From Zygnema circumcarinatum (Eukaryota > Streptophyta > Zygnematophyceae > Zygnematales > Zygnemataceae): DNA of 64,000 nucleotides. The position numbers were made by a program, and so were the translations under genes. Under the pieces are notes generated by a model that was not told where the DNA came from, did not search any database, and saw only the letters and a list, made by a program, of their open reading frames with translations. Location of the stretch: assembly GCA_037447605.1 (NCBI GenBank), contig CM074806.1:4939672-5003671 (forward strand), given 5' to 3'. This document shows positions 26,801-37,314 of the stretch, one piece after another (position 1 is the stretch's first letter; the number at the start of each line of letters is the position of its first letter).

Positions 26801-28630
26801 GAGGGGTTGCCTATCACTGCTCGGCATGCATTAATTGAAAACAAAGGATTGTTTTTTTTTTATATTCAGTGAAAAGGAATCACCAATAATGGTAGCTTTA
26901 CCATTATTCGCGGTAAAGCGAATAGTCGCGGCATTTCGGGAGTTTCGAGAACTCCATTCGCAGTGGCCATCCTTGATTCAGTGGTCTTCCACGACTGAGA
27001 CACGTAGCTGCGTACGAAGAGAGAGCGACAACAAGGAAGTGGTAGAGGCCGGTTTCTGGGGCTAGCTGTGAACTGGAGAGGGTCCAGCGAATCTTGTGGC
27101 CATTATTCATATCACAACAGATGCATCACTGGCCGGTACCCCATCAAAATGAACTCGTGTATTTTCGAAGTACACTTATGGTTGGATGGGAAACGAAGCC
27201 TACATGGGCCACGAAAAGAAGCCTATGTTTTGATGGAATGAAGCACATCATTGATGATCTAGAATGAGCAGAAAATTTGTCCGTTATTACTAAACTATAG
27301 GACTAGAAGATAACAGTGCTGAATCCTAGGTGTAGATGCCAGATCCTTCAGGTCACATCAACAACATCTATTTCACAAACAGAGTTGAAGGTGAAACTTC
27401 GGAAGACTACGCATGGTAACTAGTGCATTTGCTTCATCGTATGTTTAGATGGAACGGGTCGGAGACAGACGTGTCATTAGAATGTAATATTGAGGAAATA
27501 CAAACTTGTGATCTTGAAGATAGCAGAATCATAACAGCAGAACACAAAAATTTACATGGTAAAGTCTATTTGCTGTGCAGAGCTGCCTACTTATTGCGAC
27601 ACATGTCGGGCGTGATTTTGTTTGGCGCTTACATGCAAAGCTGTGTTGCATGGACATTGCAGGCAGCGGTGAAGGGCGAGAATCAAAAACGAATACCAGG
27701 AGGGAATGGGAAATCTGGGAACAGGACTTATAGCATGCTGCACAGTGAAGAATCTGAGGCCTCGTCCAGCAACAATCCCCCACCTCGAAACTTTTTCAAC
27801 TTTGGAGGATCCACACAGCCCCCAGTATGACTTTCTTAGTCCCTGAGCAAGGGGTTGAAAAAGGTTGTTTTGTTTTAGTTGAACTGAACTGAACATTAAC
27901 TGCTGCCTGGCTGTCCTTTGTCCATCCTTTGGCGTCTTTGTGTTGTATTTCTATCATGAATTGGTGTTGGAGCTCTCCTGCAACATAGACCAGCATAATG
28001 ATGAAAGGGAGTTGGTCATTCACGATTTTAACACAGTTGTTTTAAAAAAGTAGCGATTGCTTCAATTGCTCCCCTATGTAGTTAGAGAGATTGGTGATCA
28101 GACCATTTTTGCAGCGGCCATTGCTTTGGGCAGGTGGTTGCTTCTGCGACCTAAAATAGCAGGCTTTGTGCATGCAAGTGATTGCAGGTGCAGCCTGGGT
28201 CGTCTTCAGAAGGCCATACGTATGCAGGATATCGACAGGGTGGCGCTCCTGCTGCGCCTCCTGGAGCGGCTCCTTCATCTGGGGACGGTCCTTTTGGAAT
28301 ACACCCTCCAAATCCAAATGCCTCGTATCAGGCGGGCTTTGCGTCGGTAAGTTCTGCTGAGCCCAGCATGTTGTATTGTTGACAACTAAGGGCTCATTTT
28401 GTATAAGCCAGAGTCCCCCTGCTCATGATCCTGATTACGTTGTTGGGGCCGGTTTCTGGATGCAGCAGTCTGGAGGCTCAGGCGCTTCAGCAGCGAGCTC
28501 CGGTGCTGCTCCAGCTTTTGAAACTATGACTATCAGTGAGCTGAAAGGTTTCCTGAGCAGTCGTGGGGTCTCTACCATTGGCCTTCTTGAGAGACAAGAT
28601 CTTGTGGCGCGCGCTAAGGAAGTATGTTAG
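23895..28630 (+). CDS. J-domain/DnaJ-X protein, copy 2, with C-terminal SAP-like motif
   Basis: It is a paralogue of the gene at 15072. Exons are 23895-23987, 24172-24231, 24321-24403, 24578-24773, 25163-25292, 25482-25640, 25980-26158, 26707-26787, 27663-27824, 28188-28346 and 28412-28630, giving 506 residues. The J domain has EYYDLLGV and HPDKNPNDP. The X domain has [39 protein letters not shown] and [15 protein letters not shown]. The tail differs from copy 1: a Ser/Pro/Gly-rich linker ends in [12 protein letters not shown] and a following [13 protein letters not shown], which resembles SAP-type helix-extended-helix motifs. The stop codon overlaps a GTATGT word, so a further exon cannot be excluded. 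Confidence 0.9.
26885..26957. repeat. Cluster of three short palindromes in a DnaJ copy 2 intron
   Basis: Three inverted repeats lie side by side: AATAATGGTA with TACCATTATT (26885-26908), ATTCGC with GCGAAT (26906-26923), and GGAGTT with AACTCC (about 26939-26955). They could form hairpins in DNA or in the pre-mRNA, or mark a small inverted-repeat element. Confidence 0.5.
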
Positions 28631-30346
28631 GAATGGCGCTCATTCTCCTGTAGGGCTGATTTGAGTGAATGCAGAAGTTGCAGGACAGGTGGTCCAACTT
28701 CTCTCACTGCTTTGATCAGCATGCTGCCCATTGAGCCCATTGCTTAAGGGACACGCAGCCAGAGGATTCCTTCAATGCAAAGTGCTTTGCCTTTTGAATC
28801 CATTAGGGTGCAAAAGTGTAGGGGTACATTTTGGTCCATCGACCAAAATTGGTATTGCTCCCATAAACCCGCTGGTCATTCTCTAAATAAGGGATTAGAT
28901 ATGTTGTAAACGGTCCATGAATAAAGTTTCATGAATAAAGTTTCCGTTATGTTAGAAAGTTGTACCTGCATGCGTGGAGGAGAGGGCCCGGAGGTGGGCT
29001 TCTATTCCTGCTTTGGCGCAGTGCGTTCAGGCGACCAGCAGCGATGCCCTGCAACGCCCTTCACTGTCGCCATCCGCCGAGTAGGTGCTGCGTCGGGCGG
29101 CGCCTCGCCTCGCTCCCTCCCTCGGCTGCGGCGGCTGCCTGCGGCCGCTCGCGGAACCGTTGGATCATTTGTTTCAGACAACAACTAGATTTTGACAATC
29201 ATTGGCGTTGTGCGAGGTTAAGCTGACGGGAGTCAATTTAATCCATTATTGTTAGAATCTCAAGCCACAATAGGTTGGAATCCACATGGGCGAGTGCACA
29301 GAGATAATTCTACAACTTCAGCGAGTCTAATGTTCAAGCTTGCAGTATCAGTTTGAACAATTTATCTACTGTGTGTCGATGGTTGGGCCATTGCGAGTAA
29401 TGGCACTCAGAGAATCTGCCTATGTACTTACAGTTGCCAACCGAGTTATATCGAAACGTAGCGACACTTAAAGTTTTCACACCTGTACATTGCACATCAA
29501 CGAATTACATAACACACATGCAATACCCAACAATGTGTGTCGAAACAACAAACAAGTACCTACAACGCAACATCCATAACATGTACTATGTATGTATGGC
29601 AACAGCCATTGCACCAACATAAGACATGCGCAGCACCAGGAACAGGCCGTGCCACCGCCGTCCAATTTGGCACGCCCTCGCCGGCGCTACATTTAGTATT
29701 ACTGTACTGAATGGTCCCGGAGCTTGATTCGTCCTGTGCCGTACAGGGCTCCAGCACTGTACGGTACTGTACGAAACGCGTTCGTGGCCATGCCATGCCA
29801 TGTCATGCCATGCCGTCCCGTCCCTTCCTTTCCCTTGTCTTCCCGCCCGCCGTTGCGGGCCAGCGCCTTGCCGTCCCGTCCCATCCGCCGTCTGCACAGA
29901 CAGACACCCTTCCTCCCCTCTCGTCTCTCTCCTCTCGCCCTCCCTCTCCGTGTGGCATCCATCTTCCCCTCTCCTCGCACCCACTCGTCTCTCTTCTCGC
30001 CTTCCCTCCTTCTCCGTGCGGCCTCCCTCTTGCCCTCTCCTCGCGCCCTCTCATCTCTCTCCTCTCGCCCTCCCTCCCTCTCCGTGCGGCCTCTTTCTTG
30101 CCCTCTCCTCGCGCCCTCTCGTCTCTCTCCTCGCGCCCTCCCTGCCTCTCCTTGCGGCCTCCCTCTTGCCCTCTCCTCGCGGCCTCTCCTCACGCCCTCT
30201 CGTCTCGCGCCCTCTCGTCTCTCTCCTCGCGCCCTCCCTCCCTCTCCTTGCGGCCTCCCTCTTGCCCTCTCCTCGCGCCCTCCCTCCCTCCCTCCCTCCC
30301 TCTCCTCGCGGGCGCCCTCTCGCCCCGTGGCAGCCCTCTCGCAGCG
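28631..30346. promoter_or_regulatory. Intergenic region and FREE1 promoter
   Basis: The first 350 bases are probably the DnaJ copy 2 3' flank. At 28970-29170 there is a GC-rich stretch without a convincing gene, and 29180-29620 is AT-rich. From 29738 come GTACGG/GTACTGTACG words, then a CATGCCATGC repeat (29787-29816), then a long pyrimidine-rich repeat up to the FREE1 start codon. No other gene is evident. Confidence 0.5.
29815..30310 (+). repeat. Pyrimidine-rich degenerate tandem repeat upstream of FREE1
   Basis: About 500 bases consist of repeated CCCTCTC, CTCGCGCCCTC and TTGCGGCCTCCCTCTTG blocks, ending in a CCCT run at 30278-30303. Long ORFs read through it in several frames (Pro/Ser/Leu or Arg/Glu/Gly-rich) and are not considered real. 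It lies in the promoter or 5' UTR. Confidence 0.8.
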
Positions 30347-33300
30347 ATGCAGCCATCTCCCACGGCCCCCGCCGTTGGCGGCTCGGGCTATCCATCGATC
30401 TCCATGCCACCTCCCTCGGCGCCGTGGCCTTTGCCTGAATATTCGCTCACCTCATCGTACACCGGCTACTCTCAGCCTCTCTCCACTAGCTACGAGCTGC
30501 CGCCTTCAGCCTCTGTGCCGGGCGACTATGTGCAGCCCTCTGCACCAGCAAGCTTTATGCCCTACTCTACTCCCGCTCCTGTGAATGCCAGGATGGAGAT
30601 GGCAGGAGGGATGGTGTATGGCGGTGCATACAACATGGAGCCGGGCGGCACAGACGGCACCGAGTACGGGGGTGTCGTGGCTTATCAGGGCGGCTCTGAG
30701 CCGTATGGAGCGCGCGGGACGGGCTCGGCCAGTTACTGGAGCGAGGCAGCCCCCTCTGGCGCTGCTCCCGCCCCTGCAGGTGCAGCTCCGGGGCCCAGCC
30801 CACCCCCTGCGGCAGCGGGGGCGCAGCGCTTCACTGTGAAGCTCTTGCCGGAGGGAGTCTCGTCAGAGCCGCCACGGACAGTGATCTGCCAGGTGCATTT
30901 TGGGGTCTTGGCCGCTGCTCGCCCTTTCTTGCAAGAGGCTATGAACTGGCAACTTGCTTGGGTGGGGGAGAGGTTCATGACCGCTCAATGAAAGTTTGCC
31001 CTTATGCAGATAGCTTTGGATGGCGTGCGGCTGCTGGAGCCCAGCAATGGACGGGTGCTCCGAGTGTATCCTTTGGAAACCATCATTTCGTGGGCGGTAG
31101 GTTTAGCATTCTGTTCAATCAGGGCGGCTTTTCACAATGAAGGTGGCTCTTGGTGATTCTGAGACTAGTGCAGCTGCCTGGGCGGGAATTAGTCTCTTCG
31201 GTAGGGGAAGACGTTTGTTGTTTCATGTTTTGTGGGGTCGTTTGGAGAAAGCAGGCCCTTTGTAAGTCCGTGGAGAGGGGTTGGTGTTCGGACAGGTGAA
31301 GGAGCCAACAGTGTTCACATTTTGGGCTCGCAGTGCTGTGGATGTCGAGCAGCGAGCAGTAAGGCTGCAATCGAGTGACTACACCACGGGGATTATTCTT
31401 GATGCTCTCACTGCTGCATGTGTTCAGGTATTTCTCCTTTCTTCCTTTGCTATGGTGGTGGACATTACTCGTAGTTAAAGCCCGAGGCCGTTTTCTAAAG
31501 CGACCCACCTACTGGGGGGTGTAGTTGCTTGAAATGGTAGGACAGGAAGGTTCCAAAGGAGGCAGCGGGAATGGCAGCAGCAGCAATACAGAGCCTGGAT
31601 CATCTGCACTTGAAAAAAAAAATGCAGGCCCAGCCGGGCTCATGGAGTGGGTGGCTGCTCGCGCAAAACCTCCAGTTCCCGAAGAGAAAGAGCACTGGGT
31701 AAGTCTTCTGCCAACCTGCTTATTCGGGAGCGAGGATGATGACTATGGGTGATGCTTCGAATGGAAGCCGTTTTGTCCTTTCTGGAGACAGGGCAAGGAG
31801 TGATTTGTGTGGAGGAACTGTGATTTTGGCAGGTTCCAGATGAGGCGGCGAGCAAGTGTGGAAGTTGTCATTCAGATTTCACAGCTTTTCTTCGGCGAGT
31901 GAGTTTATTCTGCTGGCTGCTGGCTTCTCGCTGCCCCTAATCCCAATAATCCCCTTATTTAATTCGTTTTGACTTTCTTTTTGCGCAGCTAGATTATTCC
32001 TATGTGATTGTGAAGAGACAGGCCTTAGCATTGTAACTGATTATGTAGAACATAATTTGTCTATCTGTGGGGCGAGATGTTGCAGCACCATTGCCGTAAT
32101 TGTGGTGGAATATATTGTGACAAATGCACACGTGGCCGCACTCCTTTAACATCAGAGCCAAATGCACCATCTGTGCGAGTTTGCGACCACTGCTTGGTAG
32201 GTTCTTATGAAAAATGAGCTCAGTTCTTCATTCGTTTCAGGCATGTTTTGATGCGTGCCCTATTGTTAATGCTCGTGTGTGTGTGCCGAAGTTTTGAGAC
32301 CTAAGTTAGGATTCGTTTTGTCCGTGGCGCAGGCGGAGGTAACCCAAAGGTTATCCAACGGCGGCGCTGAGACTGGCAGTCAGGGCGTGGCACGTTCTGC
32401 GTCACAGCGCACGCATGAAGATCTTGCAAAGAAGCTGCAGGTAGAGCGACCCTATCTGCCGGAGTTTGATGGTATCAGGCGGTGTTAGCACACACCCTGC
32501 CATATGTGTTTATTAAATTGAATTTACAGTGGTTTTTTGTTTTTAGCAGTCCCTGTCTACAAGCTAATGTTTTACATAGGTATGACCAAGAGATAAAGTA
32601 GAAGGTATGAAAATTAGAATCAGCTTCTGGTCGGCTTATTTCTTGATTGGAACATCTCGTAGTGCCTCGACGTCCTCAGCAAAGGGCAAAGAAACGTGAC
32701 TGGTAAGAGTGATTGAACAAGAAGAGGCAGAGAGGCAGGAAAGGGAGAGGCAGAAAATACTAGCATGGCATGTCTAATGCTTGTCCAGCAATAGTGGTGG
32801 ATATGGTAAAGCAGCAGGCATATCCCTGCATGGATGACAGACAGGGTGCGTGGCTAGAGATAGTTCTCAGTCTTGTTTGTTAAAGGCTGGTTAATGTAAT
32901 CCACCAGATGAGGCAGCTCCCTATGGAATTGTGAAGACTATGATCGAGGTTCGTCATATTCCTGGAGTGGAGCGTATGGAGAATGCTTGCACCTAGTATT
33001 ACAGATGAAGCAGCCGTGTCTGATCTGGCTCGTTTTTTGAATTGTTTGCTGGATTGCTCGTAGGAGGAGATGGAGCGTAACGCTGCTGCTCGACGAAATG
33101 TCGAAGTCTCTCGCACTCAGGGCTCAGATGGGCCGCCGCATGGAGCCTCGTGGATGCTCACTTGCTCGGGCTGCGGTATGGTGGCCATAGTGGCGGATGG
33201 AAGCAGCCGTTGCCCGGCATGTGGCAAAGAGAACGCGAGTCCTGGGGGAAGCGTCAAAGGAAATCCGGGCGTTCCCCAGGGGCCACCACATTTATGGTCT

Positions 33301-33607
33301 GATGTGCGACCAGTAAACGCCGATGGACGCGGTCGTACGCTGCGGGAAGTAGCATGCCCAACGTGCACTGTGCACCTGCAGGTGAGGATGACGGCTCCTT
33401 ATATTTCAGGAGGGATTGGATCTCGCTTGCTTCTTTCTAGCGCGTGATAGTGTTTTGTCGCGGGGGCTTCTGAGGGGGTGTCTGGCTGCAAAATGCGCCG
33501 TCTGATGCCACATTGGGGCCGGGGGTGGGCAGGTGGAGGTGCCCGCGGCCGGCACGGAGACGGTGGAATGTGGCGTTTGCAGACACCCTTTTCTGGTGGC
33601 GGCGTGA
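30347..33607 (+). CDS. FREE1: FREE1/FYVE1-like ESCRT-associated FYVE protein
   Basis: Plant FREE1 binds PI3P and the ESCRT-I subunit Vps23 and is needed for multivesicular bodies and vacuolar sorting. Exons are 30347-30892, 31010-31096, 31296-31427, 31525-31698, 31833-31898, 32086-32196, 32333-32440, 33064-33381 and 33533-33607, giving 538 residues. The N-terminal 180 residues are Pro/Ser/Tyr-rich, with P(T/S)AP motifs at about residues 5-8, 23-26 and 64-67. The middle has IALDGVRLLEP and DYTTGIILDALTAACVQ. The FYVE zinc finger (about 312-372) includes HWVPDEAASKCGSC, FLRRHHCRNCGG, YCDKC and RVCDHC. The end has EVACPTCTVHLQ and TVECGVCRHPFLVAA, as in FREE1. An extra CxxC/CxxC segment sits between EEMERN and EVACPTC. 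Confidence 0.93.
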
Positions 33608-34366
33608 CGCCCTCACAGTTTGGGGGGGTGGGGGGGCAGGCACGCGCGGACAGTGACACGAGGGTGTTGCGAGTCGTTAGCTGGAGCTCAACTGGAGCCC
33701 AATCCGCTTTCGCCCAAGTTCTGCCCTCACCCTGGAATGTGACATGGCATAGATTAGGAAAGCAATTCTGTTCTGGAGAACGCAACTTTACGAGGCGGGT
33801 AGCTGTTTTCTATGTTTAATCTTCATAGTGAATGTACATAGGTCATATATATTGAAAGGCTGTTGTAACTGACAAATTACCGTGCTGTCTGTATAGAGCC
33901 CTCTTCGTGAGCTTTGTTCCTTAATCTGACTGGTCTGTTGTGTTTATGCTTCGCGAGAAGTATTGTTGTTGTCTATTGTTGGGAAACTAATATTTATCCT
34001 GTTCTGCAAGAACAACCCTAGCATGCAAACTGCTGATGATGTGTTTGGCCCATAGCGGCCGTGTAATGCCATCGTTTGAGGATGAATGGGATCATTCGGG
34101 TGGACGTATGTACATGTTTTCGTATGCAACTCTTTCGTATGTTCATCTGCAGCTCTCTTTTAAATGATTCTCTGAACAATGCGCATTGCTTGAGGGAGGG
34201 CAGTGGGTGGCGGCCTTCCATGTTCTCTTGAAGCATCCAGCCCAGCTCAGCCATGAGGCACCGTTCTTACCTGCTGCGTCGGGGCTGCCACATCAGCGGC
34301 TCGCGGCCCACGAGCCATCCATCCATCCACCCATCCATTTTTGCTTGTGCTGGCTTCTTCGCAGCG

Positions 34367-34399
34367 CCTGCCTGCCTGCCTGCCTGCCTGCCTGCGAGT
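34367..34399 (+). repeat. CCTG tetranucleotide microsatellite
   Basis: About seven perfect CTGC/CCTG units are followed by GAGT/GTGA units. A CCAT run lies 30 bases upstream. Confidence 0.9.
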
Positions 34400-34540
34400 G
34401 AGTGAGTGAGGGAGCGAGGGGATGAACGATACCCCAACCGAGCGCTGCCCTATTGCTCGCTAGTCGCGCCGTATAGTCCAAGTTCGAGCTTGACCTTGTC
34501 TAGTCCTCCCTGTTGTTAAATTTGCATACCATTCCTCAAG

Positions 34541-35463
34541 CATGGCTCGGACCACCACCATCATCATCATGGCATGATGCATTCCTCAAGCATGGCTCGG
34601 ACCACCACCATCATCATCATGGCATGATGCATTCCTCAAGCATGGCTCGGACCACCACCATCATCATCATGGCATGATGCATTCCTCAAGCATGGCTCGG
34701 ACCTCGGACCACCATCATCATCATCATGGCATGATGCATTCCTCAAGCATGGCTCGGACCACCACCATCATCATCATGGCATGATGCATTCCTCAAGCAT
34801 GGCTCGGACCACCACCATCATCATCATGGCATGATGCATTCCTCAAGCATGGCTCGGACCACCACCATCATCATCATGGCATGATGCATTCCTCAAGCAT
34901 GGCTCGGACCACCACCATCATCATCATGGCATGATGCATTCCTCAAGCATGGCTCGGACCACCACCATCATCATCATGGCATGATGCATTCCTCAAGCTG
35001 GCTCGGACCACCATCATCGTCATCATGGCATGATGCATTCCTCAAGCATGGCTCGGACCACCATCATCGTCATCATGGCATGATGCATGCCTCAAGCATG
35101 GCTCGGACCACCATCATCGTCATCATGGCATGATGCATGCCTCAAGCATGGCTCGGACCACCATCATCGTCATCATGGCATGATGCATGCCTCAAGCATG
35201 GCTCGGCATGATGCATGCCTCAAGCATGGCTCGGACCACCATCATCGTCATCATGGCATGATGCATGCCTCAAGCATGGCTCGGACCACCATCATCGTCA
35301 TCATGGCATGATGCATGCCTCAAGCATGGCTCGGACCACCATCATCGTCATCATGGCATGATGCATGCCTCAAGCATGGCTCGGACCACCATCATCGTCA
35401 TCATGGCATGATGCATGCCTCAAGCATGGCTCGGACCACCATCATCGTCATCATGGCATGACG
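34541..35463 (+). repeat. 50-bp minisatellite, about 18 copies, two subfamilies
   Basis: The unit contains ATTCCTCAAG, CATGGCTCGG, a run of ACC/ATC triplets and GGCATGATGC, with a 50-base period. Copies up to about 35000 carry ATTCCTCAAG and an ACCACCACC run. After a transitional zone near 35000-35080, the copies carry ATGCCTCAAG and ATCATCGTC. One partial unit (near 35205) and one with a duplicated CGGACC (near 34700) break the register. The units abut with no unique spacers, so this is not a CRISPR array. Confidence 0.95.
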
Positions 35464-35981
35464 CTGTCATGGCCCCAACTTCCGAGCCCCCGCGGCGGCG
35501 CGGCCTCGGCCCCGGCCCCGGCCCGGCCCCTGTGTCCGAGTCCCGCACGCGGTAGGCCCGAGGTGAGGTGAGGCGAGGCGAAGGGAGCAGTGCGCATGGC
35601 CGCCCCTGCGCCGCCCTCCCGCTGAGGCGGTGCGCCAGAGCAGCCGACGCTTGCCGGCGGCCATGGAGCATAGGCAGGAAGATACGGGCAGCAGCGAGCA
35701 GGCGCTTCTCTCAGGCGAGCACTTCAATGAATGCCTGAGCTTGCCTCGCTGGAGTGTCCTTCAGGGCCATTTTTCTCGCTGTTATCTTCTGGCAGCGGTT
35801 CCTTCACCTTATGCAAGCTCACATAGCTTGGGATCTTGTGAGCTTTTGCAACGTTGTCTGGAAATTGATGGATGTAACGCAACTGGAAGCCATCTCATGT
35901 TGTTCAACACCGGGATGCTGAGTGGGTACAGAGATGAGATCGAATAACGGTCTCAAAATCGGAAACCCGACAGCTGCATCC

Positions 35982-37123
35982 ATGGGAGGAGATTCGTCGC
36001 TCCAGGGTGGTGAAACGACGCGGGAAGAGCGTTTTGACGCCTCTCAGTATGCTTTTTTTGAAGGGAGGAATGCTGTGACCTCAGAGGTGGAGCTGGGAGG
36101 ACTTGACGACGAGGATGATGGGGCTCTTGAGCCTACGGATGACGCATTTGATGCAGGAGCACTTGAGGAGCCATCGTCCGCGGTAGGCGTGCTGGAATTG
36201 TGGCTTCTGCGGCCGGCCCGTCCAGCTTTGTGTTTTTTATAATTTCTTGACAAGATAAGTATCTACCGTCAGTGGCCACATGCAGAAAGCGCTTATTTGG
36301 TCTGTCTTGCCTCGTCGTCCGTTTTGTTCAGGTGGACGTGCAGTACATTACTTCTGCTAATGAAGATCTCATACGCAGTTTTTCCAAGGTGCGTATCAGC
36401 TCAACGACCTGCAAGCAATCAAGGCATCTATGTTCTTTGCTCATAAAGCCCAGAAATGGATGAGCAAAGTCGAGCCTAGAAAGGACCATGACCCTGCTCG
36501 GTTGCGCAGATAGTTTGCGTCGTTGCCGGCGAATAGCAATTCTGTCAGTTCTCTCCGCGGCATAGGCCCGTTGTACCTCCAGTAATGTGTTGGCTTGCTA
36601 CTATGTCTGGACATGTTGTAAATGCGCATGGCGAAAGGTAATACGACGGCCATATGTTGCGCATTGTTTTTTGCAGTTGGACACTTCATGGGATGGCCCT
36701 CAACTCGGAGGAGAGGCTGACAGAAAAACAGGTGAAAAATGCCCTCTGCTCCTGAAGAGTTTGAGGAGGTTCTCAATTACACCAATGTGCTGACTGGTCC
36801 AATGTTAACTGATGCAAATTCGGGTTGATTTAATTGGGATGTGGACATGGATCATAGGGATTGGAGCACACCTCCAGCAAGATCGCCAATCTTTTCCTGT
36901 GCAGCCGAGCAGCCAATGGTGGGCCGAACAAGCAGCTAGCAATCACGGTTTCGGCGCGGAAGTAGCGATGGCTCCGCCGCTTGCACCTGAAGCGCTTAGC
37001 AGTTCATCTCAATGGTGGGATGATGGGCATCGCTCAGATCTTCTCCAACAATCAGCTCTGGCGTGGCACCTTAAGCAGCAAGAACAGCAGCTGCAGGTGC
37101 AGCAACAACAGCAACAGCAACAA

Positions 37124-37157
<34 letters not shown>

Positions 37158-37174
37158 TGCAACAGAAACAACAG

Positions 37175-37209
<35 letters not shown>

Positions 37210-37276
37210 ACAGCAAGAACAACAACAACAGCAACAACAGCAGCTGCAGCAGCTACAGCAACAGCAACAGCAACAA

Positions 37277-37314
<38 letters not shown>

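Larger units (their letters stand above)
33608..35981. promoter_or_regulatory. Intergenic region and PAT1 promoter
   Basis: The FREE1 3' flank occupies the first several hundred bases. CCAT (34316-34336) and CCTG (34367-34399) tetranucleotide runs follow, then the 50-bp minisatellite at 34541-35463. A GC-rich stretch (35465-35660) and a short upstream ORF beginning at 35661 precede the likely PAT1 start at 35982. Confidence 0.5.

Noticed and set aside
29711-30991. Long ORF running from the pyrimidine repeat into FREE1
   Set aside because: The part before 30347 is repeat-derived Pro/Ser/Leu sequence open in all frames. The conserved protein starts at MQPSPTAPAV.
34541-35463. Regular repeat array resembling a CRISPR array
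   Set aside because: The 50-bp units abut directly with no unique spacers, the host is eukaryotic and no cas genes are present. It is a minisatellite.
37052-37237. Poly-Leu and Ala/Val-rich ORFs antisense to the PAT1 Gln tract
   Set aside because: They are reverse-frame readings of the CAG/CAA repeat.
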